Shown here: positions 1-10,814 of the stretch, in pieces | Numbering within the stretch: the first letter of the stretch is position 1 | Layout of the letters: each line of letters begins with the position of its first letter | Notes under the pieces: model-generated | Seen by the model: only the letters and a program-made list of their open reading frames with translations | The model's database searches: none | What the model was told of the DNA's origin: nothing | Made by a program: the position numbers and the translations under genes | Assembly: GCA_965178125.1 (NCBI GenBank) | Contig: OZ237735.1 | Span: 558,001 to 622,000, forward strand | DNA: 64,000 nt | Direction: 5' to 3' | Origin: Bilabrum cf. latius | Taxonomy: Eukaryota; Bigyra: Bicosoecida; Bigyra; Bicosoecida

Positions 1-458
1 AGAAGGTCTCGAGTGCTTGTGAAACCGAAACAGGGACCCACTGATCCCACCACTGAGAAAACCAAGAGAACAGAACATATTAAATCTCTCACTTCGGGTT
101 CAGCAGAACGCGAACGTTTCATTGCACCTGCAATGTGGCTCGTTCCGGTGCTCCGAGAATCTGCGTTTCTCCGACAAACAACACCGTACTATGGCATGAG
201 CTGCCGAGGTGCAACTAGTTCGATATAGGTAGAATTATGAGAACTTTGTCGGCAATTTTAAGATCAAGCAGTAGAATTAATGTAGGCGTATCCCAAGCGG
301 GAGCCGTGAGTCCATTTTTTGTTTGAGCATTGAATGAGAGGGCTGTGATGTGCACGTGACGTAGTGCACTCCATGCGGTGTGTTCGCCAATACCCCACAA
401 GTTCGGCGCAAATCCGATTCGATTTTCGGGTGTATTTTTTTGTTTTTTCCCCTTGCAG
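1..458. other. non-coding left edge, upstream of COX15
   Basis: No frame here gives a protein I recognise, and the short ORFs on both strands look like chance frames. The last 25 bases before the COX15 start are a pyrimidine-rich run ending in CCTTGCAG directly before the ATG. This resembles a 3' splice site, so a 5'-UTR intron or a short upstream exon is possible. No 5' partner could be fixed. Confidence 0.4.
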
Positions 459-1964
459 ATGTCGAGACGATTGATGGGTTCCTTATCTCGACGAAATGTG
501 AGTGGGGCACCCCAGAGGTCTTGGAATCGTGCGGCTCACGCTCGTGCTTTGCCGCTGCTGTGGAGACGGTAGCAGTCCCTTTGGAGAACACTACAGCGTA
601 GACTTGCATCGAGCCCAGCCGCGACATAGAGTAGCGCTACGCGTGTTGCCGGCGGGGTCAGCCCGACCGCGTTGCGGCTGGTCGCAGCCTGGATCTTCTC
701 CGTCGCTGCAATCGTGTATGTGATGGTCGTCGTAGGTGGCGTGACTAGATTAACCCGATCTGGCCTGTCCATGGTTGACTGGAGGCCGCAGGGCAGTTGG
801 CTGCCTCAGACCGACGAGGCATGGCAGGCCGAGTTCGACAAGTACTAGCAGTTCCCGGAATACAGACTCAGAAACATGGGCATGACGCTCGAAGAATTCA
901 AAGATATCTACTGGTGGGAATGGTTCCACAGGATGCTCGGGCGCGGTATCGGGCTAGCATTCGCGCTGCCAGGCGCGGCCCTCGCCCTCAGCGGGAGCAT
1001 ACCGCGGGCGCTGCGGGGTCGACTGGGCCTCGCCTTTGCGCTGGGTGGGACACAGGGACTCATTGGGTGGTGGATGGTGAAGAGTGGGCTCGACCACAAG
1101 AACTACGAGGGAGAGAACAAATTCAAGGATCCCCGCGTGTCGCCGTACCGTCTCGCAACGCACCTCACCATGGCGTTCAGCATCTTTGGGCTCCTGCTGT
1201 GGACTGGGTTTGACGCGCTTTCCATGGCTTCGGCAGCCGCTGCCGCTCGTGGGTCAGCCAAGGCCATCGCTGCGGCCCCGACTGCAGCGGCCACCCGAGC
1301 AGCCGCCCGGATGCTCCCCGCGCTCACTCTCGCCACTGGCCTCGTGGGGCTCACTTCTTTCGCGGGGGCCTTTGTGGCGGGCAACGACGCGGGCAGGGCC
1401 TACAACGACTGGCCCATGTACGCAGGCAGGCACGTGCCGGAGGAGATCTGGGACGACAAGCTGGGGTACAGGAACGTGTTTGAGAACACCGCGACGGTGC
1501 AGTTCGACCACCGAAATCTGGCCTACGCCACCGTGGCGGCTGTTGGTGTGACGATGGCCATGTGGCTCCGCAGTGGCGCCGCTCTTTTTCCCAAGTCGGC
1601 CAACGTCGCCCTTGCCCACCTCGGGCTGGGCGTGCTGGGCCAGGCAGGGCTGGGCATCGTGACCTTGATGTCGTACGTCCCGGTGGAGCTCGGTGCCGCG
1701 CACCAGGGAGGGGCTCTGGCTCTGCTTGCGGCGGCGCTCTGGTCTAGGCACGCGGTCGGGCGAGTGGCCGGCGGTGCGGGGGCTGTCCACAGAGCAGCAG
1801 CTGCCGGGGGGCCCGCGGGCGCGACTGCTGCTGCTGCTGCTGCTAGCTTGCTTGGTCTGAGGTGCCTGCCCGAGGGGTTTGGACGCGGGGGTTCTATGGC
1901 GGTCGAGCCGAGGGACTTGGGGACAGTGCGCGAGCTGGAGGACGACGTGCCGGGTTCGTAGTGA
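459..1964 (+). CDS. COX15: heme A synthase COX15 (contains UAG = Gln codons)
   Basis: Heme A synthase of the mitochondrial inner membrane, which converts heme O to heme A for cytochrome c oxidase. The frame is open from 459 to a TGA at 1962 if UAG is sense; UAG falls at codons 38, 57, 130 and 501. The Arg/Ser-rich N-terminus (MSRRLMGSLSRRN) looks like a mitochondrial presequence. Next comes the family signature GGVTRLTRSGLSMVDW (about 760-785), then EFDKY-UAG-QFPEYRLRN, where human COX15 has Gln, then MVKSGL and PRVSPYRLATH. The four expected heme-ligand regions are present: WFHR, LATH, QFDHR and AAHQGG. At about 501 codons it is longer than human COX15 because of an Ala-rich insert and a C-terminal tail. 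The end is TAG followed at once by TGA, so the last UAG probably adds a single Gln. The start was chosen for the presequence; an in-frame ATG at 378 is less likely. Confidence 0.93.
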
Positions 1965-2192
1965 AGCGCAGCTGCTCACCGGCTTGCAGCTGCAAGCGCT
2001 CCGAGTTTGAACAGAAATGAACTAAGGCGTACTCGGTACATTCAATTCCCATCATCGCATGCATTGTTGAGTTGCTGCCGCAGCAAGAACCGCAGTAACC
2101 CGGGGGTCTCACGATTCCGTAAAGAATCTGGTTTGTTGCGTGACGCGCAGCAAACTGCAAGATTGTCATTCAATTTCGTGGTGCATTTCCAG

Positions 2193-4447
2193 ATGCGAAC
2201 ATCTGCATCGATGCTTGCATTGCTTGCAAGTGCACTTGCAGCTGGATCTATGGCTGCCGCTCCTCCCAAGGTCCTAATGTTCGTGAGCACAACAGTCCGA
2301 TGGCGCGCATTCGTTCAGCAGTCTATTGATCTTCGAATCATGCTGCGTTCTTATCTCTCTGCAGGTTTTGGTTGATGACTGGGGATACGGTGACGTTGGA
2401 TTTCATCGTGAAAAGCCGGACGCGGAGGTAATCACCCCTACCATCGATCGCCTGGCCGGGCAAGACGGCGTTATCTTTGATCGCCACTTCGTGTACAAAT
2501 TTTGCACGCCGACGCGAAGCAGGTTAGCTATAGTGACCGTGCAACTCCTAGTGGTGCTGCCCATGGCTCTGCTGCATTCCTGGTTATCAATTTTCTCGGC
2601 CAAGTATCGCAGCCTCCTCTCCGGCCGTCTTCCAGTCCATGTGCAAACATCTCTCGCCGACCCCGAGCAGCCAAACTGCGGGATTCCTCGTAATATGACG
2701 GCTATTGGATCTGTCATGAAGCAGGCCGGGTACGAGACCCATGTTGTCGGCAAGGTGAGGCAATTTCACTGTGTAACAAGATCTACCTGCATCCAAGTGC
2801 CTGCGCCTCGGCATTCTGCACGGCCGCTCGACGCATTTGATAGAATCTACACTACGTTTCTACCGCAGTGGGACGCTGGCATGGCCACTCCCACCCACAC
2901 GCCCGAGGGCCGCGGGTTCGACTCCTCCCTCATCTACTTCGTGAGACTTGGATTGCAAGCCAATGGATTCCATGGGTGCTCGGTCCTGGTCTGCGCACCC
3001 TGCTGCATATGTGCATCGCATCCTCTTTGGCACCGCAGGAGCACAAGAACGACTTCTTCACCCAGATCGGGATGCAGAGCAAGTGCCTCAAGTATGACCC
3101 CACGATGGTGGACCTGTGGTCCAACGGGGCGCCCGCGCACGGGCTGAACGGGACGCAGTACGAGGAGTACATGTTCCGCGACCGTGTGATGAGCATCATC
3201 GACGACTGGGACCAGCAGAAGCCGTTGTTCCTTGTGTTCACGCCGCACGTGGCGCATTGTCCTCTGCAGGTGCCCGAGGATGTGTGGGAGAAGTTCGACT
3301 TTGAGGACGACGAGGGGCAGTGCAAGGCCCAGACCCCTTACATCTTCCCTGGCACGAAGGGCGCCGATCCTGCCTCGTACAGGTGCCGGTCGCAGTACCA
3401 CGCAATGGTCAGCATCCTTGACGACCACTTTGCCGCGATCGAGTCGAAGCTGAAGGGCATGAATGTGTGGGACGAGACGTTGATCGTGTCTTCCAGCGAT
3501 GTGAGTATAACTACAGTGGCTTTCCCGTTGCATCTTAACTCCATGATTGGTGTGTCGAGGTTGTGCTGACTTTCATCAGTAATCATTGCAAGGAGACAGC
3601 AATTGTGATGCAATTAAGAGGCTGCTCGACATGCCCCTCGATTCGACTGCCCGCAGAACGGCGGGCCCCTCGTCCTGGACGAAAGCGGTGCATCCAACCA
3701 TCCCCTCAAGGGAGGCAAGTATTCCAGGTGAGCAACTCCAGCAATCGCAGCGATGCGTCTCGGCATTAGGTGTCTTTTGTCAAGTGTCCAAGAGGTATCC
3801 GTTGGTTTCCATCTTCCCTGATCCGCAGCTGGAACGGTGGCACCATGTCCAACGCGTTCGCCACCGGCGGCTACCTGCCGCAGGCTGTCCGCGGCACTCG
3901 CAACGAAGGCCTCATGCACATCGCCGACTGGTACTACACGTTCGCCAAGGGCCTGGCCGGGGTGGATCCCACGGACCACGAGGCGGCCAAGGCTGGCCTG
4001 CCCCCGATCGACGGCGTGGACCTGTGGCCCCTGGTGTCCGGGCAGACCGCGACTTCTCCTCGCGAGGAGGTGGTGATTGACTCGCAGACGCTGATTCAGG
4101 GCAAGTGGAAGTACATCAAGGGCAAGCAGGGCTTCAGCAGCTGGGCCGGGGAGCGGTACCCCAACGCATCGAGCCACAAGATGAGCGTGGAAGTGACGCA
4201 GAACTGCGGCAACGGCTGCTTGTACAACATCGAGGAGGACGTGACGGAGCACGTGGATCTGGCCACCCAGTACCCCGACCGCGTGGCCAACATGAGTGCC
4301 CGGCTCACCACGCTGTCCAAGGACTTCTTCTCCAACAACGACACGGGCGTGGACCGGTGCCCAGCCGACAAGCCCGCGGGCATGCCTTGCGCGTGCTACC
4401 TGGGAATGCACGAGTACGGGGGCTTCTTCGGGCCGTACCAGTACTGA
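2193..4447 (+). CDS. secreted formylglycine-dependent sulfatase, copy A (7 exons)
   Basis: Type I sulfatase that hydrolyses sulfate esters; the substrate cannot be told. Proposed exons: 2193-2282, 2365-2522, 2613-2754, 2869-2940, 3039-3500, 3657-3727 and 3829-4447. All introns are GT-AG, the phases join cleanly, and the product is 537 residues. Exon 1 encodes a signal peptide (MRTSASMLALLASALAAGS). The metal-site start LVDDWGYGDVG and the sulfatase signature CTPTRSSLLSGRLP follow; the Cys is the residue oxidised to formylglycine. TPHVAHCPLQ and SSSDNGGPL give further metal and active-site elements. The Cys-rich C-terminus ends FGPYQY before a TGA. Animal arylsulfatase B-like sulfatases have the same order of motifs. 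The gene needs no UAG. It lies in tandem with a second copy starting 283 bp downstream. Confidence 0.9.
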
Positions 4448-4730
4448 GGCTGTTTGGGTGGATTTGCCGTGGTGGCGGTGACCAGATTTCGGGGTTATTT
4501 TAACGTTCTCACCACACGTGCTGCGCGTTTGCCCAAGTTGCGTTGCATCCGTGTTTGTTGACGCCTTGTACTCCTGGTCTGACATGGCGTACCCTACAAT
4601 TGACTGGGTTCGGAGAGCTTGCCCAGACGGACACACCCAGCGCTGCTCCCTGGCGTCGCGCCAGCACGCTGCCGTGCTGGCGGCGCCGCGCAACGGACTC
4701 CTCGGAACTCTGACAGCCGCCATTGGAAGT

Positions 4731-6934
4731 ATGAAGGCCGCCTTGCTGGCATGCTGCTGTATGTTATTAACACTTGCTAATGCAGCACCGCCGAAAGTCT
4801 TAATGTTTGTGAGTCCTGTCCTACGTTTCATTGCACGTAATCACTGTGCGATTTCACGAACTGCAACTGGGGCGCCAGGTCGAAGCAAGTCCTTGCAACG
4901 CCAAAATGGTTCTTCGATCGCAGGTTCTCGTCGATGATTGGGGGTATGGGGATGTCGGGTTCCACAGAGAATCCCCTGATCCCGAGCTTCCTACACAAAC
5001 AATCGACCGCCTGGCCACCGAAGAAGGTGTAGTGTTCGATAGGCATTTCGTGTACAAATACTGCACACCAACTAGAAGTAGGTGAGAGTATGACCAGAAT
5101 TGCATCAGCATTAACCTCTGGAACGATTAATTATCATGATACTACCCTTCACAATAGTCGTTAACCTCGCGCAGCCTCCTCTCCGGCCGTCTTCCAGTCC
5201 ATGTGCAAACATCGTTGGCGAATCCTGAAGATTCAAATTGTGGCATCCCGAGAAATATGACAGTAATCGCCTCATTGATGAAGCAGGCCGGGTACGAGAC
5301 CCATGTTGTCGGCAAGGTATGTCGCTTGCATTCGTGTATCTTGTCAAGTGTTCGAGAACACTAGCACAATGGCGCCTCGCAACGATTGAGCTGAATTTTG
5401 ATATTCATATACCTATATCACTACCGCAGTGGGACGCTGGCATGGCCACTCCCACCCACACGCCCGAGGGCCGCGGGTTCGACTCCTCCCTCATCTACTT
5501 CGTGAGACTTGGATTGCAAGCCAATGGATTCCATGGATGCTCGGTCCTGGTCTGCGCACCCTGCTGCATATGTGCATTGCATCCTCTTTGGCACCGCAGG
5601 AGCACAAGAACGACTTCTTCACCCAGATCGGGATGCAGAGCAAGTGCCTCAAGTATGACCCCACGATGGTGGACCTGTGGTCCAACGGGGCGCCCGCGCA
5701 CGGGCTGAACGGGACGCAGTACGAGGAGTACATGTTCCGCGACCGTGTGATGAGCATCATCGACGACTGGGACCAGCAGAAGCCGTTGTTCCTTGTGTTC
5801 ACGCCGCACGTGGCGCATTGTCCTCTGCAGGTGCCCGAGGACGTTTGGCAGCGATTCAGCTTTGAGGACGACGAGGGCCAGTGTCAAAAATACACCCCTT
5901 ACATCTTCCCTGGCACAAAGGGCGCCGATCCTGCCTCGTACAGGTGCCGGTCGCAGTACCATGGCATGATTAGCATCCTTGACGACCACTTTGCCGCGAT
6001 CGAGTCGAAGCTGAAGGGCATGAATGTGTGGGACGAGACGTTGATCGTGTCTTCCAGCGATGTGAGATAGGAGCATTCGTGCTATACCCGCGCTTATATA
6101 GTGCCTACATGCTGGCAGTTGTTCCAATCCCTGTCAAATTGCCCGCAGAACGGTGGGCCGATGAGCCCGTTCGAGAGTGGTGCATCCAACCACCCCCTCA
6201 AGGGAGGCAAGTACACCAGGTATGTAGAGCACTGACTTCGTCATTTTGCGCAAAGCAAAGATCGTATGCTGTTCATTCGGTTCATTTGCATGTGATCTTA
6301 CTTACTGTGTTCTGCAGCTGGAACGGAGGCACCATGTCCAACGCGTTCGCCACCGGCGGCTACCTGCCGCAGGCTGTCCGCGGCACTCGCAACGAAGGCC
6401 TCATGCACATCGCCGACTGGTACTACACGTTCGCCAAGGGCCTGGCCGGGGTGGATCCCACGGACCACGAGGCGGCCAAGGCTGGTGCCCCCGATCGACG
6501 GCGTGGACCTGTGGCCCCTGGTGTCCGGGCAGACCGCGACTTCTCCTCGCGAGGAGGTGGTGATTGACTCGCAGACGCTGATCCAGGGCAAGTGGAAGTA
6601 CATCAAGGGCAAGCAGGGATTTGCAACTTGGTCTGGCGAGCGGTACCCCAATGCCACCTCCACAGATGCAAAGGTCGACATCATGCAGAACTGCGGCAAC
6701 GGCTGCTTGTACAACATCGAGGAGGATGTGACGGAGCACGTGGATCTGGCCACCCAGTACCCCGACCGCGTGGCCAACATGAGTGCCCGGCTCACCACGC
6801 TGTCCAAGGACTTCTTCTCCAACAACGACACGGGCGTGGACCGGTGCCCAGCCGACAAGCCCGCGGGCATGCCTTGCGCGTGCTACCTGGGAATGCACGA
6901 GTACGGGGGCTTCTTCGGGCCGTACCAGTACTGA
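4731..6934 (+). CDS. sulfatase copy B, tandem duplicate with a 2-nt frameshift in the last exon
   Basis: Same exon layout as copy A: 4731-4808, 4924-5081, 5175-5316, 5430-5501, 5600-6061, 6149-6219 and 6318-6934. Exons 2-6 have exactly the lengths seen in copy A. It has its own signal peptide (MKAALLACCCMLLTLANA), LVDDWGYGDVG and an intact CTPTRSS core. In exon 7 the sequence GCTGGTGCCC (6481-6490) lacks two bases that copy A has (GCTGGCCTGCCC), so the frame shifts and the last ~150 residues are out of frame, although they stay almost identical to copy A. This is either a recent inactivation or a consensus error in a C/G run. Intron 4 is nearly identical in the two copies while the other introns differ. 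Annotated as a gene with a probable frameshift rather than a clear pseudogene. Confidence 0.8.
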
Positions 6935-7104
6935 GGGCTTTTAGCAACACTTGAATGATTTTAATCAGCGAATTGATGGTGGAATCGAAGTGAGCGCGTC
7001 TTGCCGTGAAACAACACGCAAATCGTCAACACCCCAGCACGAATAGCTTGTCTAGACGCAAAGAGAGGATACGGGTGTAGCTTAGCCCAAAGATCCAAGT
7101 ACAG

Positions 7105-8604
7105 TTAATCGAACGTGCCTCCGCGCCCACTCAATGCGCAATCAATCCTCACCCTAGCTCTAGCAATCGCTCCAAGATCCATCGCGATTGGTTTGATGGA
7201 ATGGTGCTTGAGCTGTCGATCTACAATCTGTACTTCTTTGGAGTACTTCGACCCCCCCGCGGCAAGGGACGACCCGCTGGCAACCCCCTTCTTTGACGTC
7301 TTGCTCGACGGCAGCACGCTCGCCCACGGCCCTGCGAGCAGCTTCCGGTACAGCTGCACCAGGGTCTCGCACGCCGCAATGGCAGTTAACCGGTAGGACA
7401 GGGGCGCAAACGGGGCCTGCATCCCCGTCAGAAATTCGTACCTAACACCACCAGCATGCTGCCACAGCTACGGGGCGATCGGCTCGGTTGGCGCTGCGTG
7501 CGAGACTGCGTCAGGGTACAGGCCGCCTGGGTTGGAGGCCCCGAACAGGAAGCGCCGGATGCTGCTGCTCACTCCCACGAGCGAGGCGGAGGACGGGGAC
7601 ACCTCGCCCGCACCGTGCCTGACCCTCGCGATCGATGCCCCAGACTCCAACTCTCGCTCTCTTCCAGTACTACCACTACCAATACTACTGCTCGTAGTGC
7701 CCCTCGCCCCCGAGCCGCCGTGACCGCTGCCAGCAGCCTCGGTGGACAGGCCAGCAGGCAGCCCATCTGGATCGACCGCGTCTCCTCTTGGATCAATGGT
7801 CGTACGAGTAGCAGCGGGTATTGCTGGCGCGCGACTTTTTGGCCCGACGGCTGTTCCGGTCTTGGCTGCTTCCGACGCACTCTCTTGGTCGGATGCTGCG
7901 CGGGGGGCGGCGCCGCCTCCTTTCGCTCGCCTTGCCTGCTCGGAGCGGGCCTTTGCCATCGCCTCGATTCGGCTCGAGCCCTGTTGGCTGCTGTTCTGTT
8001 CGAGAGATGGCAATTTAGGATCGATTGAGGCCAGGGGTCTGTCCCCTTTTGTCTTCGATGCCATTGGCGCGGATCGTCGCGTTGTTGCCGAAAGTGTTCT
8101 GGCACCCCACAGCGAGGTGGTTCCGTTGTCCGATCCTACCGACCGGATCCACTCCTCGAATTCATACATCATCTACGCTGCTGCTCGCAATGCTGGAAGA
8201 CCGTCTTCGTACGCAAGCACCTTGCCTGCAGACTCCGCGAGGATAGCGAAGGCCTGCGCCCGCATCATCATTGCAGGGCTGTTCGCTTGCGCCTTCTGTA
8301 CATCTTTCGCGCTAAGCAGCACACTATTCAAATAAAAGGCTTTGCCTTGCAAGCACGCGCTCAAAAACTCCAGAGCCTCGATGCGCTGACGAATCACAGC
8401 TCCAATCTGCGTTCCTGTTCTATCGTCCCTCACTTCATCCGATTCCAAGCGGGGCAACGCTCGTCGTTTGATTCCAGGCCCAGACATGCAGGCTGTCCGA
8501 CAAGAATATGGTGTGAACTGCACCAATAGCATCAATTTTGCGAGCCGATCAAGCGGTAACTCGGAGCCTAACAGAATGGCGCGCAAACCTTGGCATTCTG
8601 GCAT
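7105..8604 (-). CDS. unknown protein, UAG-containing
   Basis: A single minus-strand frame of about 500 codons runs from an ATG at 8604 to a TAA at 7105, with UAG at 8173 and 7468. I do not recognise the family. The N-terminal third and the C-terminal ~110 residues have balanced, globular-looking composition (for example ALEFLSACLQGKAFYLNSVL and QLYRKLLAGPWASVL). The middle is Ser/Ala/Gly-rich and probably disordered. The ordered ends on both sides of the UAGs support one gene. Its start lies 9 bp from the start of the divergent gene at 8614, so one of the two starts may be misplaced. It is one of the genes that end on UAA, which supports UAA as a stop here. Confidence 0.6.
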
Positions 8605-8613
8605 CAATTTGGA

Positions 8614-10779
8614 ATGTATTCTCACATCATTGCCATAACTGTACCCTGGATAGCGGCTGCATCGCTACAAAGCGACTGGCTGTGCACTGATGCCTCTTTT
8701 TCAGGCCTCTGTCAGTTGGTCCCAAAGCGGCCGGATGGCTAGCCGGTTTATAACAATGGGTCGATTCCAAATGCACCATGGGTAATAGGACGTAGCGATA
8801 AACTGGTAATTTCAGGCGGTGGGGCAGTGGCGCCTGGAGCGGTACCCGGGTTTCCACACCCAATAGTTTTCGTAATCGAGAATGGCGAGCTAGCGTTCTA
8901 GGGTGATAGTGCGTCGACAGAAATAACAACAAATGCTATTTTCGTCGCTTGCGATGCAGGGGTGATATCGCTGAAAGGACCTGTAACCGTGAGGCTGAAC
9001 CAGACGCAGCCCCAGTAGCTACCTTGGGTGCTGTCTGAACGGAGCCACTTTGAGGTCAACGGTCCGAATGTCCAGGTGTACCCTAATTCTGCTGAGTTGG
9101 AACCATCGGTCCAGGGCCAATGGCTGACGGTTGCGTCTCAGTCCTCGACGCTCCTTGCGGTGGATGGCCCGACGTTGCCTCGAATGTTCAAGGACTCGTG
9201 GGAGCTTGCTTCGGTCGGCAAAGCGCACACACAGCTAGTGCGGTCTGGCCCATTCCTGTGCGAAACTTACGTGCAAGGAGAGGCATATCTGGGGTACGAG
9301 AACTCCAGCTTCTTTGATATTTTCTTCGAGCTGTGCTCGCCCGGTGCCGGCGGCCTGGAGACCAACCAGCTGCACAGGGCAGGCTCAGACCGCGCTGCCC
9401 CCCAACCCCAACCAAATTTTGGCGAAGGAGAGCATGGTAGCCCCAAACCCATGCGATCGTTACGGCGCGGCGACCTACAGCCTGGTTTGATGCAGCTGCA
9501 GCGGCTGCTAGATGCTGGTACCACTGGCAGGCAGTCGCTTCGCAGTGAGCCATCCGACCGGCCTGCTGAGGCAGTGTCAAGCGCACGAGCAGCCGAGCTC
9601 AACAAACGGGCCCGCCTCCACCTGCCGGCTCTCCCGCAGCTGTGCAGCCCGGGGACTGTGGGACCGAAGGGATTGCCCGAGTGCTTCACCCCCCAGCAGC
9701 AACCGCTGGATTTCATGCTGCGGCCGCCAGCCGCCTCTTTCACGTTCAACTGCAGCGGGTCAAAGATTTTTTCGTGGGACGTGTCCACGCACCCAGAAAC
9801 GAATCTAACGGTGGATTCTGCTACCCAGTATTCGAACTTTGGAGTCGGGCTGGGCGGGGTGGTGGGCAACCTGGACCTAACCCTGATCACGGGAGCCGGA
9901 GGCACTGCCAAGGGGCTGCTGGACCGGTCCATCGTGGTCGGAACCCCTGGAGAGAAGGATGGCTTTGTGATAAGCTGGGCCGTGTGGGGAGGTGACATTC
10001 CGTCGCAGGTTAAGGTGGAGCCCGGCTCCACGGTCGGCGACTTCACGCTGCCCTTGGGCTCGGTTGGGCTGCTTGCACCGACCGTGCAGCTGACAGACGG
10101 CCAGGTGGTTGAAGGCAATGGCACATTGGTGCTATGCGTCGGGTGCTACATGGGAAACCAAGTCGTGGTGGAGCCAGGGGCAGCCATGCTGCTCAAGTAT
10201 GCAGTTGCGCAAGGGGCATTCAACATCCAGGGGACTCTCGTGGTATCGCATTCGCAGAAAGCAGCTAGCGCCAGCTACAGTGTACCGCCAGGATTCGAGG
10301 GGCAAATCCTCGAGATTGAGCTGTCTGCGCCTGCCAATGGTTCGAGCGTTGACGGGGCGGGCAAGGGAACGGTCCAGGTCGCGGGCACGGTGCAGGGTTT
10401 CGGGGAGGGCATGCAGCCGCTGCCGCCGTCCCACTTTCCAACAGCATTCGTCGCACAGTAGCAGGGTTGCGTGACAGATGCTAGTGGGAAATGGGAAGTG
10501 CTTGGTCTGATTCAGTCGCCTGTCTCTCCGGGAGGCTCCTTACTGCCTGGCGGGTGGACTCCGCCGTGCCGCAGCAGTGGTGGTGCTGGGAGCAAGGCAA
10601 GATGGTGGTCAGTTGGTGTTGGCTTCTTGGACACCGATGGCGACGATGGCGTGCTAGCGGACCGCTTTCTGGCAGGGTTGCCCGATGTGTCTTCTGCAGA
10701 ATTTGCGGGGGGGTTTGACCCGAGGTCGGTGGCGCTGAACGCCAGTATTGACGCGGTGTGTGTGCAAGTCTCGTGCTGA
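8614..10779 (+). CDS. secreted beta-rich extracellular protein, UAG-containing
   Basis: Open from an ATG at 8614 to a TGA at 10777 (722 codons) when UAG is sense; UAG occurs at 8740, 8899, 9016 and 10459. The N-terminus MYSHIIAITVPWIAAASLQS looks like a signal peptide. The rest is rich in Gly, Val, Ser and Thr with alternating hydrophobic residues (VVVEPGAAMLLKYAV, FNIQGTLVVSHSQ), as in beta-helix or cell-surface proteins. Several N-glycosylation sequons (for example NCSG, NLTV, NGTL) and scattered Cys residues fit passage through the ER. A central part (about 9350-9650) is Pro/Arg-rich and probably disordered. No enzymatic family is recognised; a surface or matrix role is inferred from composition only. 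Confidence 0.65.
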
Positions 10780-10814
10780 AACTGCAGGGGCAAAAAGTGC
10801 ATGATATCTGCAAA

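Noticed and set aside
1254-1979. 241-residue minus-strand ORF under COX15
   Set aside because: Antisense of a clearly conserved gene with a low-complexity Ser/Arg/Pro product.
3614-4831. 405-residue ORF on the minus strand opposite sulfatase A
   Set aside because: It is the antisense shadow of GC-rich exons; a similar one lies opposite copy B, and neither resembles a protein.
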